The notes: generated by a model from the letters alone, not told the origin. 64,000 bases of DNA from Abiotrophia defectiva ATCC 49176 (GCF_000160075.2 NZ_KI535340.1:186001-250000), one strand, 5' to 3'; shown: positions 43,723 through 53,500, counted from the stretch's first letter. Made by a program: numbers and translations.

Positions 43723-46700
43723 TTATTTTCCTCCCTTAAAGTAGCGAACCCCATTTGCGAAGATGGATTGCTGACCTAAAATGGTGTTGGTCTTATAAAG
43801 TCCTTGATGATAACGTTCGCTGTGCCCCATCTTACCCAGAATCAGGCCATCAGGGCTGACTAAACCTTCGATGGCTAGCTGAGAACCATTAGGGTTAAAG
43901 CGTCCATTTAGCGTTGCTTGACCCTCATAGTCACAATATTGGAAGGCCACCAAATCTTTGAAAGCTGCCACGGACTCGCCAACCAATTTCCCTTCCCCAT
44001 GGCTAAAGGCCACTTCATGCAATTGGCCTGGTTGGAAGCCTTGGGTCCAAGGCGAACGAGTGGAGGCCACACGAGTCACGGCTGTGGTTGAAATATGACG
44101 ATAGGAATCGTTGCGATAGAGAGTCAAATCGCTAGGGGCTAGGTCTTTGATTTGCCCATATGGCAAGAGACCTGACTTAATAAGGGCTTGGAATCCATTA
44201 CAGATACCGAGGATTAACTTCTTGTCAGCCAGATGGGCATGGATGGCAGCTGTCACTTCAGGATGCTTGAGGAAGTTAACGATAAATTTAGCTGAACCAT
44301 CCGGCTCGTCCCCACTTGAGAAACCACCTGGGAAGAAAATAATGTGGCTGGCCTTGACAGCTGCGACAAAGTCTTTGACAGAGGCTTCAATATCACCTGG
44401 CTTTTGGTTACGAATGACCACTGACTGAGCATTTGCCCCCACTTCTACAAAGGCCCGCTCACTATCGTATTCACAGTTGGTACCTGGGAAGACAGGTATA
44501 ACCACTTGAACTTGGTCCACATATTCTGGGTAGGCATAGACTTGGTCTGCCTCTTGCGTCAAGTTTTCAGTCGCGCCTGCCTCTTGGTTTTGGTAGAGAG
44601 GATAGATGTCTTCTAGTGTTTGCGTGTAGGCTTGGTAAAGTTCCTCCTTGCTAAAGGTTAAACCATTCACTTGGTAGTGGCCCTCTGCTTGAACTTGGCC
44701 TAGGTAAGTGAAGTCTGCTAGCTCCCGCGTACTTTCAATGACTAAGGAAGCCACATCAAAGTTGAGCGCATTGGCAGACTCAATCTCAAAGCCCAAACCA
44801 GCTCCTAAGGCCATCTTTACCAGCGAAGCTATCAGACTGCCCTCTTCTTGGACATAAGCAGAGACGACACTTCCCTCTTGAATGAGGGCGTGAACTTTCT
44901 CATAGTTTGCCATCGTGGCTACCAGGTCTGGATAACCCTGGTCATCGCGAAGGACTTGCACATGATAAAGTTTGTTACCCACTGCCTTGAGTTCTGGCGT
45001 GATAACGTCGGCAATTTTGACCGGCGCACAGGCAAAGGAAATCAAGGTTTCCACAACATTCAAGTCATGGAAGGTCCCCGACATGGAGTCCTTACCCCCA
45101 ATACTTGGGCGTCCGATCGCTTCTTGGGCTACTAGAGAACCTAGCAAGGCTTGCGTCACCTTGCCCCACTTAGCCGGATCTTGGCCTAATTTTTCAAAGT
45201 ATTCCTGGAAGGAGAAGTAGAGAGATTCCTTGGTCCCGCCAACGGCATAGACCTTGGCAACTGATTCTAGTACAGCATAGATAGCCGATAAGAATGGGGA
45301 GTAATGAGAGATTTTAGGAATGAACCCATAGGTCAGGATGGTGGCTGTGTCACTAGTTGAATGTAGAGTTGGCAATGCTTGGACACTGGCTTGAACAGGC
45401 GTTAGCTGGTGCTTACCCGCAAATGGCATCAAAACGGTGCTATTACCAATTGAAGCATCAAATTGTTGGGCTAGCCCCTTTTGGCAAGTCACATTCAAAC
45501 TAGCTAATTCAGCTAAGACCGCTTCCTTGCTTACTTTTTTAGCTAGGAAAGGATTGGCGCCCGCATTATCGACTAGGCGTGCCTTGGCATGTTGGCGAAC
45601 CCCAGCCGTTGCTAGGAAGTCAGCTCCCATGTCTACGACCTTCTCTTGACCATAGAACATTTCCAGGCGGCGACGGTCTGTAATGGTAGCAACATGGGCA
45701 TACTCAATATTTTCGGCCCGGCACATGTCAACAAAGGCTTGATAGTCCGCTGGATCAATGGCTACTGCCATACGTTCTTGGGACTCGCTAATGGCTAGTT
45801 CAGTTGGATTCAATCCTTGATACTTAGTCAGAACCTTATCCAAATGAATTTCAATACCTTCGGCTAATTCACCAATGGCTACACAGACCCCACCAGCACC
45901 AAAGTCGTTACATTTCTTAATTAATCGAGTTAACTCTGGACGTCGGAAGAGGCGTTGTAACTTACGTTCTTCAGGGGCATTCCCTTTTTGAACTTGGCTA
46001 GCTGCGGTCTCTAGGGAATCACTGGTATGTTCGACAGAAGAGCCGCTGGCCCCTTGGATGCCGTCACGTCCTGTACGGCCCCCAATCATGACCACAATAT
46101 CGCCAGGAACTAGGCTTTGGCGTTGGTAATTACCCACCTTAACCGCCCCGACAACAGCCCCTACTTCCATATGTTTAGCTACATAAGAATCATCATAGAG
46201 CTCGCGGACAAAGGTAGTAGCTAGGCCGATTTGGTTACCATAAGAGGAATTACCATGGGCAGTCCCGGTCGAAATGGTCACCTGAGGCAGCTTACCTTCT
46301 AGAGTCTCTTCCCGTTTTTGCAAGATATTGCCGCTACCGGAGACCCGCATGGCTTGATAGACATAGGAACGCCCAGATAGTGGATCGCGGATAGCGCCCC
46401 CAATACAGGTTGAAGCACCCCCGAAAGGCTCAATTTCAGACGGATGGTTGTGAGTTTCGTTCTTAAATTGAACTAGCCATTCTTCTTCCTGCCCTTTATT
46501 ATTGACGGTTACGAAGAAGGAGCAGGCATTGATTTCTTCACTGACTTCAATGGCTTGGTCTTTAAGAACCCGAACATGGTACTTGCCCATGATGCTAGCC
46601 ATATCCATTAAGGTCATGGGCTTAGTAATCCCTAACTCGCCGCGAATTTTTACATAGTAGTCAAAGGCTTCCTGCATTTGTACTTGGAACTTATCGGAAT

Positions 46701-47400
46701 TAATGATGACTTGATCTAAGACTGTCTCAAAGGTGGTATGACGGCAGTGGTCGCTCCAGTAGCAGTCCAAGACATAAATTTCCGTCTCAGTTGGATCTCG
46801 CTTTTCGCTGACAAAATAGCCCTGAATGAAACGTAAATCCTCCAGGTTCATGGCCAAAGACAAGTCAGCCTTAAGTGCCAGTAATTTTTGGTCGCCAAAG
46901 TTGCCAAAGCCGCTTAAATCTTTAAGTGGCTTTGGTTCAGAGTCCAGCGAGAATTCCAATACTGATAAATCCTTGACGCGGGCTTCAATTGGGTTCACCA
47001 AGTATTTCTCTACTTGGGCTAAGGCTTGAGTGCTCAAGGCCTTGTCAAAGGTAACCAGTTTACCGCTACGAACCAAGACTTTGGCTTCTTGATTGAGGAG
47101 GGCAATCGCCTGCATGGCAGAGTCTGCCCGTTGATCATATTGGGCTGGCAGGACTTCATAAGCTAGGTAGTGGCCAGACACTAAGTCCAAATCTTCATAG
47201 ACTTGGTCAATCATGACTTCGGAGAAGACGGAAGACTTGGCTTGCTCATAAGTGGCGGAGTCGATGCCGTAAATATCATAGATAACATAGACATGTAAGT
47301 CCTCTAAGCCCAAGCCGTACTCACTATTCAGCTTATCCATGAGTTGGCTAGCTTCCTGTCTATACTGCTCACGCTTTTCAACAAAAATTCGCTTATCCAA
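43723..47400 (-). CDS. purL: Phosphoribosylformylglycinamidine synthase, single-chain
   Basis: This large form of FGAM synthase (1225 aa) combines the functions of separate PurS, PurL and PurQ. The N-terminal PurS-like region is followed by the synthetase (SDHCRHTTFE, FKNETHNHPSEIEPFGGASTC, GRDGIQGASGSS). The C-terminal class I glutaminase (VVIPVFPGTNCEYDSERA, FFPGGFSSGDEPDG) carries the nucleophile cysteine in LGICNGFQALI. The start is a TTG at 47400 preceded by GGAGG; it overlaps the end of purK by 8 nt. An upstream ATG deep in purK is rejected. Streptococci have the same single-chain architecture, whereas Bacillus has three genes. Confidence 0.95.
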   Translation of the reverse strand: MDKRIFVEKREQYRQEASQLMDKLNSEYGLGLEDLHVYVIYDIYGIDSATYEQAKSSVFSEVMIDQVYEDLDLVSGHYLAYEVLPAQYDQRADSAMQAIALLNQEAKVLVRSGKLVTFDKALSTQALAQVEKYLVNPIEARVKDLSVLEFSLDSEPKPLKDLSGFGNFGDQKLLALKADLSLAMNLEDLRFIQGYFVSEKRDPTETEIYVLDCYWSDHCRHTTFETVLDQVIINSDKFQVQMQEAFDYYVKIRGELGITKPMTLMDMASIMGKYHVRVLKDQAIEVSEEINACSFFVTVNNKGQEEEWLVQFKNETHNHPSEIEPFGGASTCIGGAIRDPLSGRSYVYQAMRVSGSGNILQKREETLEGKLPQVTISTGTAHGNSSYGNQIGLATTFVRELYDDSYVAKHMEVGAVVGAVKVGNYQRQSLVPGDIVVMIGGRTGRDGIQGASGSSVEHTSDSLETAASQVQKGNAPEERKLQRLFRRPELTRLIKKCNDFGAGGVCVAIGELAEGIEIHLDKVLTKYQGLNPTELAISESQERMAVAIDPADYQAFVDMCRAENIEYAHVATITDRRRLEMFYGQEKVVDMGADFLATAGVRQHAKARLVDNAGANPFLAKKVSKEAVLAELASLNVTCQKGLAQQFDASIGNSTVLMPFAGKHQLTPVQASVQALPTLHSTSDTATILTYGFIPKISHYSPFLSAIYAVLESVAKVYAVGGTKESLYFSFQEYFEKLGQDPAKWGKVTQALLGSLVAQEAIGRPSIGGKDSMSGTFHDLNVVETLISFACAPVKIADVITPELKAVGNKLYHVQVLRDDQGYPDLVATMANYEKVHALIQEGSVVSAYVQEEGSLIASLVKMALGAGLGFEIESANALNFDVASLVIESTRELADFTYLGQVQAEGHYQVNGLTFSKEELYQAYTQTLEDIYPLYQNQEAGATENLTQEADQVYAYPEYVDQVQVVIPVFPGTNCEYDSERAFVEVGANAQSVVIRNQKPGDIEASVKDFVAAVKASHIIFFPGGFSSGDEPDGSAKFIVNFLKHPEVTAAIHAHLADKKLILGICNGFQALIKSGLLPYGQIKDLAPSDLTLYRNDSYRHISTTAVTRVASTRSPWTQGFQPGQLHEVAFSHGEGKLVGESVAAFKDLVAFQYCDYEGQATLNGRFNPNGSQLAIEGLVSPDGLILGKMGHSERYHQGLYKTNTILGQQSIFANGVRYFKGGK

Positions 47401-48439
47401 TGAAGGGTTCCTCCAATCTAATATGTCCTGGGAAATTAATATGGCCAATCTTACGGTCCTGACGTGGCTCTTTCTCATAGAGATGTAGGTGGACTGGTCG
47501 CTCTTGAATCAGCTTGAGGAAGTAGCTCAAGTCCTGACCTAGGATGTTATAGAGGGTAGTTGCTTGATTGTGAATGGGCCCAACTTCTAGTCCACAAATA
47601 GCTTCAATATGGGCTCTAAACTGGGACTTATTGGCAGACTGCATGGTGATGTGGCCCGAATTATGGACCCGTGGCGCCATTTCATTAAAGATAACGCGAC
47701 CTTGGGAAATGAAGAATTCAACTGTTAAGACGCCATAATAATCAGCCGCTTCTAGAATACGACGAGTGTAATCAATGGCTTGTGCTTCCTGTTCTGGACT
47801 TGCTGTCGTCGGGACGATGGACCGGTAGAGAATGTTATTTCGGTGCTCATTTTCAACGACTGCCACGATACCAATACCCGTCCGGTCCTTGTAGGCCACC
47901 ACAGAGATTTCCTTATCCAGTGGCACCAGACGTTCTAGCAAGGTGTAGGGTTGAACCTGACTGGCCTCTGTAATCCGACTTTGTCCCTTGCCATCGTAGC
48001 CAAAACGCACTGTCTTCATGAGATAGGTGCCGTCTACTTGGACGCCAGTCGTGTCTTCATCTACATACTGGTAATCAACCGTCTCAATACCTAGTGAACG
48101 GGCAAATTCCTTTTCTAGCAAGCGGTGTTGCGCGGTCTTGAGTAGGCTCGCGCTCTGCACAATATGGTAGTCTTTTTCTAGTTCAGCCAGGAGGTCACTG
48201 TCAATATTCTCAAACTCAAAAGTCACGACATCCGAGATATGGCAGAGGCGCTCTAATCCATTACGGTTATCAAAATCCGCATGGATGAAGGTGTCAGCAA
48301 AGTGACGGGCACAAGCATCTTTGCTTGGGTCCAGGATGGCGATCTTATAGCCCATTTCCTTGGCGCTCATAGCCAACATGCGCCCAAGCTGACCGCCTCC
48401 AATAATGCCAATGGTTTGACCAGGTAAAATTATCTTCAT
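47393..48439 (-). CDS. purK: N5-carboxyaminoimidazole ribonucleotide synthase
   Basis: PurK carboxylates AIR with bicarbonate and ATP. The 348-aa ATP-grasp protein starts with a Rossmann-like ILPGQTIGIIGGGQLGRMLAMSAKEMGY. LMKTVRFGYDGKGQSRI (ATP site, about 145-161) and FNEMAPRVHNSGHITMQSA (about 255-273) follow. The start ATG overlaps the purE stop by 4 nt. The C-terminus reads into the ribosome binding site of purL. Confidence 0.95.
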   Translation of the reverse strand: MKIILPGQTIGIIGGGQLGRMLAMSAKEMGYKIAILDPSKDACARHFADTFIHADFDNRNGLERLCHISDVVTFEFENIDSDLLAELEKDYHIVQSASLLKTAQHRLLEKEFARSLGIETVDYQYVDEDTTGVQVDGTYLMKTVRFGYDGKGQSRITEASQVQPYTLLERLVPLDKEISVVAYKDRTGIGIVAVVENEHRNNILYRSIVPTTASPEQEAQAIDYTRRILEAADYYGVLTVEFFISQGRVIFNEMAPRVHNSGHITMQSANKSQFRAHIEAICGLEVGPIHNQATTLYNILGQDLSYFLKLIQERPVHLHLYEKEPRQDRKIGHINFPGHIRLEEPFIG

Positions 48440-48915
48440 AGTGTCATCTCTTCCAATACTAGGCGTTCTTGTTCTAACTTAAAATCTTGATAAACTTGGG
48501 CATAGCTTGGATCCGTCATGCCTAACATAGCCAAGGCACTGACGGCCGCATTTTTTGCCCCGGCCACTCCAATGGCCATGGTGTTGACGGGCACGCCATA
48601 GGGCATTTGGACGATGGAATAGAGGGAATCAAGGCCGCTTAGAGTCGAAGATTTAATGGGCACACCAATAACCGGCAAAGTTGTCATAGACGCAACCATC
48701 CCCGGTAAATGGGCAGCCCCTCCTGCTGCAGCGATAATCAATGAATAGCCAGCTTGTCTTGCTCCTTTAGCAAAGCTAACCAGCAAATCTGGCGTCCGAT
48801 GGGCACTTACGACCTTCTTATCATAAGGAATCCCGAATTGATCCAATAGTTGACAGGTTTCGACCATGGTGGCGTAATCTGACTTGGACCCCATAATGAC
48901 TGCTACTTTTACCAC
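48436..48915 (-). CDS. purE: N5-CAIR mutase
   Basis: PurE moves the carboxyl group from N5-CAIR to CAIR; with PurK it is a class I system. The 159-aa protein shows VIMGSKSDYATM (about 6-17), KVVSAHRTPDLL (about 35-46) and IAAAGGAAHLPGMVAS (about 61-76). The start is a GTG with AAAGGG upstream. It is the first gene of purEKLCFMNHDB, whose members overlap or nearly touch, so the ten genes should be one transcript. Confidence 0.95.
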   Translation of the reverse strand: MVKVAVIMGSKSDYATMVETCQLLDQFGIPYDKKVVSAHRTPDLLVSFAKGARQAGYSLIIAAAGGAAHLPGMVASMTTLPVIGVPIKSSTLSGLDSLYSIVQMPYGVPVNTMAIGVAGAKNAAVSALAMLGMTDPSYAQVYQDFKLEQERLVLEEMTL

Positions 48916-48963
48916 ACTAACACCCTTTCTCTAGGCAAAGCTTCTTAAGTCCTATCTACCCTT

Positions 48964-49039
48964 ATTATAGGATTCCTGGCTAGCAAATAAAAGGGATATT
49001 CGAACTTTGTTATCACTTGTCAACTTAACGTTCGTGTTT
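48964..49039 (-). promoter_or_regulatory. purE promoter with two PurBox-like sites
   Basis: The -10 TATAAT lies at 48969-48964, with a weak TTTTAT -35 17 bp upstream. A CGAAC core (minus AAACACGAACGTT) is at 49034-49030, about 75 bp upstream of the expected start. A second core in the opposite orientation (plus ATATTCGAACTTT) is at 48997-49009. Two inverted PurBoxes are typical of PurR control; the -75 spacing resembles the PurR activator sites of lactococci. Confidence 0.65.
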
Positions 49040-49063
49040 GCTTGTGACAAAGTCATAAGCATA

Positions 49064-49093
49064 CAAAAAAGGCTAGGAAAATCTTCCTAGCCT
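49064..49093 (-). terminator. Terminator of pnp
   Basis: On the minus strand AGGCTAGGAA and TTCCTAGCCT form a 10-bp stem followed by TTTTTTG... It lies 16 bp beyond the pnp stop codon. Confidence 0.9.
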
Positions 49094-49109
49094 GAGTGAT
49101 GATAGTGAA

Positions 49110-51212
49110 TTAGTCTTTAGGTAAGAGGACCTTACGAGACAAGTTGATTCGACCTTGGTTGTCGATTTCAATGACTTTGACCTCTACAACATCGCCAATC
49201 TTGAGCACGTCTTCGACTTGTGCCACACGGCGGTGTTCCAATTCAGAAATATGAACCAAACCGTCTTTACCTGGCAAGACTTCTACGAAGGCACCGAATT
49301 TCTCAATACGCTTAACTTTACCAGTGTAGACTTGGCCTACTTCAACTTCACGAACTAAGTCTTCAATCATTTGACGAGCCTTGTTAATCATATCTTGGTC
49401 GCTAGACGCAATGGAGACATTACCCGTTTGGTCGATATCAATCTTAACGCCAGTTGCGTCAATAATACCGTTAATGGTTTCCCCACCACGACCGATGACC
49501 ACCTTAATCTTATCTGGGTTAATTTGGATGATATCAATCTTAGGTGCATATGGGCTCAATTCCTTACGAGCTTCAGGTAAGGTAGATACCAATTCATCCA
49601 AGATTTCTAAACGGGCCTTCTTAGCTTGCGTCAGAGCTTCGGTTAAGATGGCTTCGGTAATCCCTTGAATCTTGATATCCATTTGCAAGGCCGTAATCCC
49701 GGCAGCTGTCCCGGCAACCTTGAAGTCCATATCGCCTAGGTGGTCTTCCAGACCTTGAATATCGGTTAAGACGGTGTAGTCTTCCCCTTCCATGACCAAG
49801 CCCATGGCAATCCCTGCAACTGGCGCCTTAATTGGCACACCTGCATCCATGAGGGCCAAAGTACCGGCACAGATACTTGCTTGCGAAGAAGAACCGTTAG
49901 ATTCCAAGACTTCAGATACCAACCGAATAGTGTATGGGAAATCTTCTGGCGCAGGAATCACTTGTTTGAGGGCGCGTTCACCTAAGGCACCGTGACCAAT
50001 TTCACGACGACCTGGGCTACCCACACGACCTGTTTCGCCGACAGAGAAGTTAGGGAAGTTGTAGTGGTGGATGAAACGTTTGCCTTCTTCTATGCCTAAA
50101 CCATCGATTACTTGGTGCTCACCGAGCGGTGCCAAGGTAGCAGCAGTTAAGACTTGGGTTTGTCCCCGAGTAAAGAGACCAGAACCATGAACGCGTGGCA
50201 AGAGGGCCACAGAAGAGCTCAATGGACGGATTTCATCGATGCGACGACCGTCTGGACGAACACGTTCCTTAGTGATGAGACGACGAACTTCGTCCTTCTC
50301 TAAGTCGTGTAAGGCAGTGGATACGTCCTTCATAAGTTGATCGTAGTCATCACGGTCAGCGTAAACTGCTGCAAAGAATTCAGTTGCTTCTTCCATAACA
50401 GCGTCAACAGCTGCTTCACGCGCTTTCTTCTCTTGGGTTTGGATGGCTTGAATCATGCGAGACTTGTAGCGTTCCCCTACTTGAGCCGCCACTTCTGGCG
50501 CCACTTCTGCCAAGGTAAACTCGAATTTCTCTTTACCGATTTGAGCGACGATTTCATTTTGGAAGGCTACCAATTCCTTGATGGCTGCATGACCTTTGAG
50601 TAAGGCTTCTAACATATCGGCTTCTGACACTTCTTTAGCAGAAGATTCCACCATGTTAATGGCAGTCGCCGTACCGGCAACCGTTAATTCGATATCAGAT
50701 AATTCTGCTTGGGCAACCGTTGGGTTGATAACAATCTCCCCATTGACGCGCCCTACGTTAACACCGGCAACAGGCCCGTCAAATGGAATGTCTGACACAG
50801 CCAAGGCCAGAGATGCCCCTAACATAGCAGCCATTTCTGGGGTGCAGTCTTGGTCAACTGATAAAACGGTGTTGGTAATTTGAATTTCATTACGAACGCC
50901 TTCTGGGAACATTGGACGTAAGGGACGGTCGATCAAACGGCTAGTTAAGGTGGCCGCTTCAGATGGACGGCCTTCACGCTTGATGAAGCCCCCTGGGACT
51001 TTACCGACTGCATACATCTTCTCGATGTAGTGAACAGTTAAGGGGAAGAAGTCGCCGGTCCCGGCTTTCTTAGAAGCAACGGCTGCAGATAAAACTACGG
51101 TGTCGCCGTAGCGAACCAAGACAGCGCCGTTAGCTTGTTTGGCTAATTCGCCAATTTCCACAGATAGCGGACGGCCCGCTAAAGTTGTAGAAAATACATG
51201 TTTGTTTGACAT
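49110..51212 (-). CDS. pnp: Polyribonucleotide nucleotidyltransferase (PNPase)
   Basis: PNPase degrades RNA 3' to 5' by phosphorolysis. The 700-aa protein has two RNase PH domains (about 1-230 and 310-545), a helical linker, a KH domain ([23 protein letters not shown], about 563-585) and an S1 domain ([35 protein letters not shown], about 622-656). The catalytic region of the second PH domain, [26 protein letters not shown], is intact. AAGGAGGACATTCC precedes the ATG. It lies downstream of rpsO, as in most bacteria, with an rpsO terminator and a long leader hairpin (51253-51327) between them. Confidence 0.97.
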   Translation of the reverse strand: MSNKHVFSTTLAGRPLSVEIGELAKQANGAVLVRYGDTVVLSAAVASKKAGTGDFFPLTVHYIEKMYAVGKVPGGFIKREGRPSEAATLTSRLIDRPLRPMFPEGVRNEIQITNTVLSVDQDCTPEMAAMLGASLALAVSDIPFDGPVAGVNVGRVNGEIVINPTVAQAELSDIELTVAGTATAINMVESSAKEVSEADMLEALLKGHAAIKELVAFQNEIVAQIGKEKFEFTLAEVAPEVAAQVGERYKSRMIQAIQTQEKKAREAAVDAVMEEATEFFAAVYADRDDYDQLMKDVSTALHDLEKDEVRRLITKERVRPDGRRIDEIRPLSSSVALLPRVHGSGLFTRGQTQVLTAATLAPLGEHQVIDGLGIEEGKRFIHHYNFPNFSVGETGRVGSPGRREIGHGALGERALKQVIPAPEDFPYTIRLVSEVLESNGSSSQASICAGTLALMDAGVPIKAPVAGIAMGLVMEGEDYTVLTDIQGLEDHLGDMDFKVAGTAAGITALQMDIKIQGITEAILTEALTQAKKARLEILDELVSTLPEARKELSPYAPKIDIIQINPDKIKVVIGRGGETINGIIDATGVKIDIDQTGNVSIASSDQDMINKARQMIEDLVREVEVGQVYTGKVKRIEKFGAFVEVLPGKDGLVHISELEHRRVAQVEDVLKIGDVVEVKVIEIDNQGRINLSRKVLLPKD

Positions 51213-51252
51213 GGAATGTCCTCCTTATAAATTGGGATTAGCTCCCTTGATA

Positions 51253-51327
51253 ATGGAACATGACTAATCAAATAAGAACTGGCCAAGCCGCCCTGGTCGG
51301 CTCTTATTTGGTTAGCACATATTCCAT
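51253..51327 (-). promoter_or_regulatory. Long hairpin in the pnp leader
   Basis: On the minus strand ATGGAA...CTAA..AAATAAGA pairs with TCTTATTT..TTAG...TTCCAT, making an interrupted stem of about 75 nt just upstream of the pnp SD. In E. coli a comparable leader stem is cut by RNase III and used by PNPase to limit its own synthesis; the same role here is inference. Confidence 0.65.
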
Positions 51328-51338
51328 GGTAAAGCTCT

Positions 51339-51364
51339 AAAAAAAGAAGGCGGCCGTAGCCGCC
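51339..51364 (-). terminator. Terminator of rpsO
   Basis: On the minus strand GGCGGC-TACG-GCCGCC is followed by TTCTTTTTTT. Confidence 0.9.
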
Positions 51365-51376
51365 CTGCTACCAAAA

Positions 51377-51646
51377 TTAACGACGTAAACCTAAACGTTG
51401 GATTAATTCACGGTAACGTTGAATATCTTTCTCACGCAGGTAAGAAAGCAAGTGGCGACGACGCCCAACTTTCTTCATCAAACCGCGGTAGGAATGATAG
51501 TCTTTCTTATGAGTACGGATGTGGTCAGTTAAGATATTGATATCTTCAGTTAAAACCGCAACTTGTACTTCTGGAGAACCAGTGTCCCCTTCGTGAGTAG
51601 CATAAGCTTTAATGATTTCATTTTTACGCTCTTTTGATAATGCCAT
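51377..51646 (-). CDS. rpsO: 30S ribosomal protein S15
   Basis: S15 is a primary binder of the 16S rRNA central domain. The 89-aa protein is full length and matches the family throughout: [31 protein letters not shown], the [25 protein letters not shown] core and a basic LIQRLGLRR end. The ATG at 51646 follows AGAGGTGAAACTGAG; an in-frame start at 51682 is rejected. The gene has its own promoter, a leader of about 119 nt and a terminator. Confidence 0.97.
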   Translation of the reverse strand: MALSKERKNEIIKAYATHEGDTGSPEVQVAVLTEDINILTDHIRTHKKDYHSYRGLMKKVGRRRHLLSYLREKDIQRYRELIQRLGLRR

Positions 51647-51765
51647 CTCAGTTTCACCTCTTTCCGATATAGTATCCCACAAGCTAAGTAAAACGTTGGT
51701 GATTCGTTAAACTGAGCCGGGGTGTTATAAGTAGCCGAACATCGATAAAGCAACAAACGACCACG
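51647..51765 (-). promoter_or_regulatory. rpsO 5' leader, possible S15 autoregulatory element
   Basis: The leader expected from the promoter at 51800-51772 is about 119 nt and contains several short GC-rich inverted segments. S15 represses its own mRNA through leader structures in several bacteria. I could not match the sequence to a known S15 leader motif, so function is inferred from position only. Confidence 0.4.
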
Positions 51766-51771
51766 TCTCTA

Positions 51772-51800
51772 AATATACGATAAAAGCTAGGAAAAATCAA
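51772..51800 (-). promoter_or_regulatory. Promoter of rpsO
   Basis: TTGATT (51800-51795), 17-bp spacer, TATATT (51777-51772) on the minus strand. Confidence 0.8.
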
Positions 51801-51975
51801 GCCCTAAGCCAGGAAAATAGACTAAATTTTAAGCCCTTGACTAAGCTAGCTTGAGAACTTTGCTATTTCATATATTACAGCTTTGTCCCGCCTAGTCGCC
51901 ATGTGAAAAAAGAGATTACAAGGAGCCTATGATTGGATTAAGTCCAGATAAAACAGACCACTTTTGTCCATTTCT

Positions 51976-51985
51976 ATGCTATGAT
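51976..51985 (+). promoter_or_regulatory. Probable promoter of the LysM gene
   Basis: TGC-TATGAT is an extended -10 (core 51980-51985), 32 bp ahead of the start codon. The -35 is weak. GACCA and TGGTC flank the region as a short inverted repeat. Confidence 0.5.
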
Positions 51986-52016
51986 GGTCTCATCAACAAG
52001 CAAAGGAAGCGTGATT

Positions 52017-53432
52017 ATGAAATTAACACTTAAAAGAACACTGCTCTTAACGTCAGCAGCGGCTTTACTCGCACTCCCCTTGACTCCAGCTCAAGCCCAA
52101 GAAGCCTCCCAATGGACGCCTCGGACGGTCAGCCAAATTAAAGAAGATATTTCCAAGCAAGCTGACAAGCTAAGCTATACAGTTCAATATGGTGACACCC
52201 TCTCAGCCATCGCAGAAGCCCTTGAAGTCGACCTTCAAGTTTTAGTTTCTATTAATGAAATTGCAGACGCCGATTTAATTTTCCCAGGTACTGTTTTAAC
52301 GGCTACCTTAGATAGTAACCACAAAGTGACTAGTCTGGAAATTCAAACCCCAGACCAAAATCAAGAAAGTCCTAGTGTTCGGGCTGACTTGACGCAAAAT
52401 ACGGTCACTATTGATGGCCAAACTAGCCAGGTAGACTTTAATCAAAACCAGGCGACTGCCCCAACTAACCCGCAAGCTCAAGCACTTGTCGAGGAAAGCC
52501 CTGCCCAAAATCAGGAAGCTGCTAGCCAAGACTTGTCTCCGGTCACCCAAATTCCTGGCCAGCCAGAGGCTGTGACACCTGCTCAACCGACAGCTACTAG
52601 CCCTCAAACGCCAAATAACCAAGTCAAGCCAACCAATCTTGACAAACCAGCGACACCTCAAACACCTGCTAAGCCAGAAAAACCAGCCCAAAGTCCAAAT
52701 CAAACCAATGCTGATCAAGCCCCTGTCATCGGCGACGATGTCAAGGAATCTGGTTTACCAACCGTACAAGAAGAAACTCGTGCTGAGGCGCCTACTCAGG
52801 CTAAGCAGCTAGAAAAAGATGCAAGTGACGCTGCGCCTGCCAATCCTACAGGAGTAAATCAAACCAATACGCCAACAGATGGCCAAGAAAGCCAACAAAG
52901 TCCTAGTCAGCAAGCTGAGGCCAACCCAACGGCTCAAGAGCAAACGAGTCAGGAGCAAGCAACACAACCAGTTCAAGACCAAGCGACTCAAGAGCAGCCA
53001 GCTCAGACCCAGCCTGCTCAAGACCAAACGGCTCAAGATCAGCCAGCTTCAACTGACTATGCTGCCCGGGCGGCTGCCAACCCAGCCAACCAAGGCTTGC
53101 AGCCAAAAGTAGCTGAGTACAAGGAAGAAGTCGCGGATAAGTTTGGCGTCACCAACTTCAGCCTCTACCGTCCAGGCTCTAACGATGACCATGGCAAGGG
53201 CTTGGCAGTTGACTTCGTAGTCAACGACAATACCGAGCTAGGTGACCAGATTGCCAACTATGCCACTTCCGATATGGAAAGCAATGACATCAACTATGTC
53301 ATCTGGAAACAACGTTTCTACGCTAACTACGATAGTTACTATGGGCCAGCGAATACCTGGAACCTAATGCCAGACCGTGGTGGAGACACAGCCAACCACT
53401 ACGACCATGTCCATGTTTCCTTCAACCCTTAA
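52017..53432 (+). CDS. Secreted LysM protein with a C-terminal LAS-peptidase-like domain
   Basis: This secreted wall-binding protein has 471 aa. A signal peptide (1-27, cleavage after AQA) is followed by one LysM domain (about 54-98, YTVQYGDTLSAIAEALEV) that should bind peptidoglycan. A 250-residue Gln/Ala/Pro/Thr-rich linker comes next. The C-terminal domain (about 355-471) contains DDHGKGLAVDF (H391 and D398) and ends with HYDHVHVSF. This H-x6-D plus HxH pattern is that of LAS-type zinc peptidases and related wall hydrolases, but I cannot assign a cleavage site. The ATG at 52017 follows AAAGGAAGCGTGATT. There are no obvious partners; it is monocistronic with its own terminator. Confidence 0.82.
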   Translation: MKLTLKRTLLLTSAAALLALPLTPAQAQEASQWTPRTVSQIKEDISKQADKLSYTVQYGDTLSAIAEALEVDLQVLVSINEIADADLIFPGTVLTATLDSNHKVTSLEIQTPDQNQESPSVRADLTQNTVTIDGQTSQVDFNQNQATAPTNPQAQALVEESPAQNQEAASQDLSPVTQIPGQPEAVTPAQPTATSPQTPNNQVKPTNLDKPATPQTPAKPEKPAQSPNQTNADQAPVIGDDVKESGLPTVQEETRAEAPTQAKQLEKDASDAAPANPTGVNQTNTPTDGQESQQSPSQQAEANPTAQEQTSQEQATQPVQDQATQEQPAQTQPAQDQTAQDQPASTDYAARAAANPANQGLQPKVAEYKEEVADKFGVTNFSLYRPGSNDDHGKGLAVDFVVNDNTELGDQIANYATSDMESNDINYVIWKQRFYANYDSYYGPANTWNLMPDRGGDTANHYDHVHVSFNP

Positions 53433-53457
53433 GCCTCTAACGCTTTCGTCCTCCTCC

Positions 53458-53491
53458 AACCACCTAGCTAAGTAGAGCTAGGTGGTTTTTC
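53458..53491 (+). terminator. Terminator of the LysM gene
   Basis: AACCACCTAGCT and AGCTAGGTGGTT form a 12-bp stem, followed by TTTCT. Confidence 0.9.
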
Positions 53492-53500
53492 TAAGCAGAA

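Noticed and set aside
51929-52033. 34-codon open frame overlapping the start of the LysM gene
   Set aside because: It has an AGGAG three bases before its ATG, which is too close, and the likely LysM promoter lies inside it, so it would seldom be transcribed.
52308-52718. Long minus-strand open frame antisense to the LysM gene
   Set aside because: It lies opposite a repetitive Gln/Pro/Ala-coding stretch, has no SD and gives a Leu/Arg/Trp-rich product typical of shadow frames.
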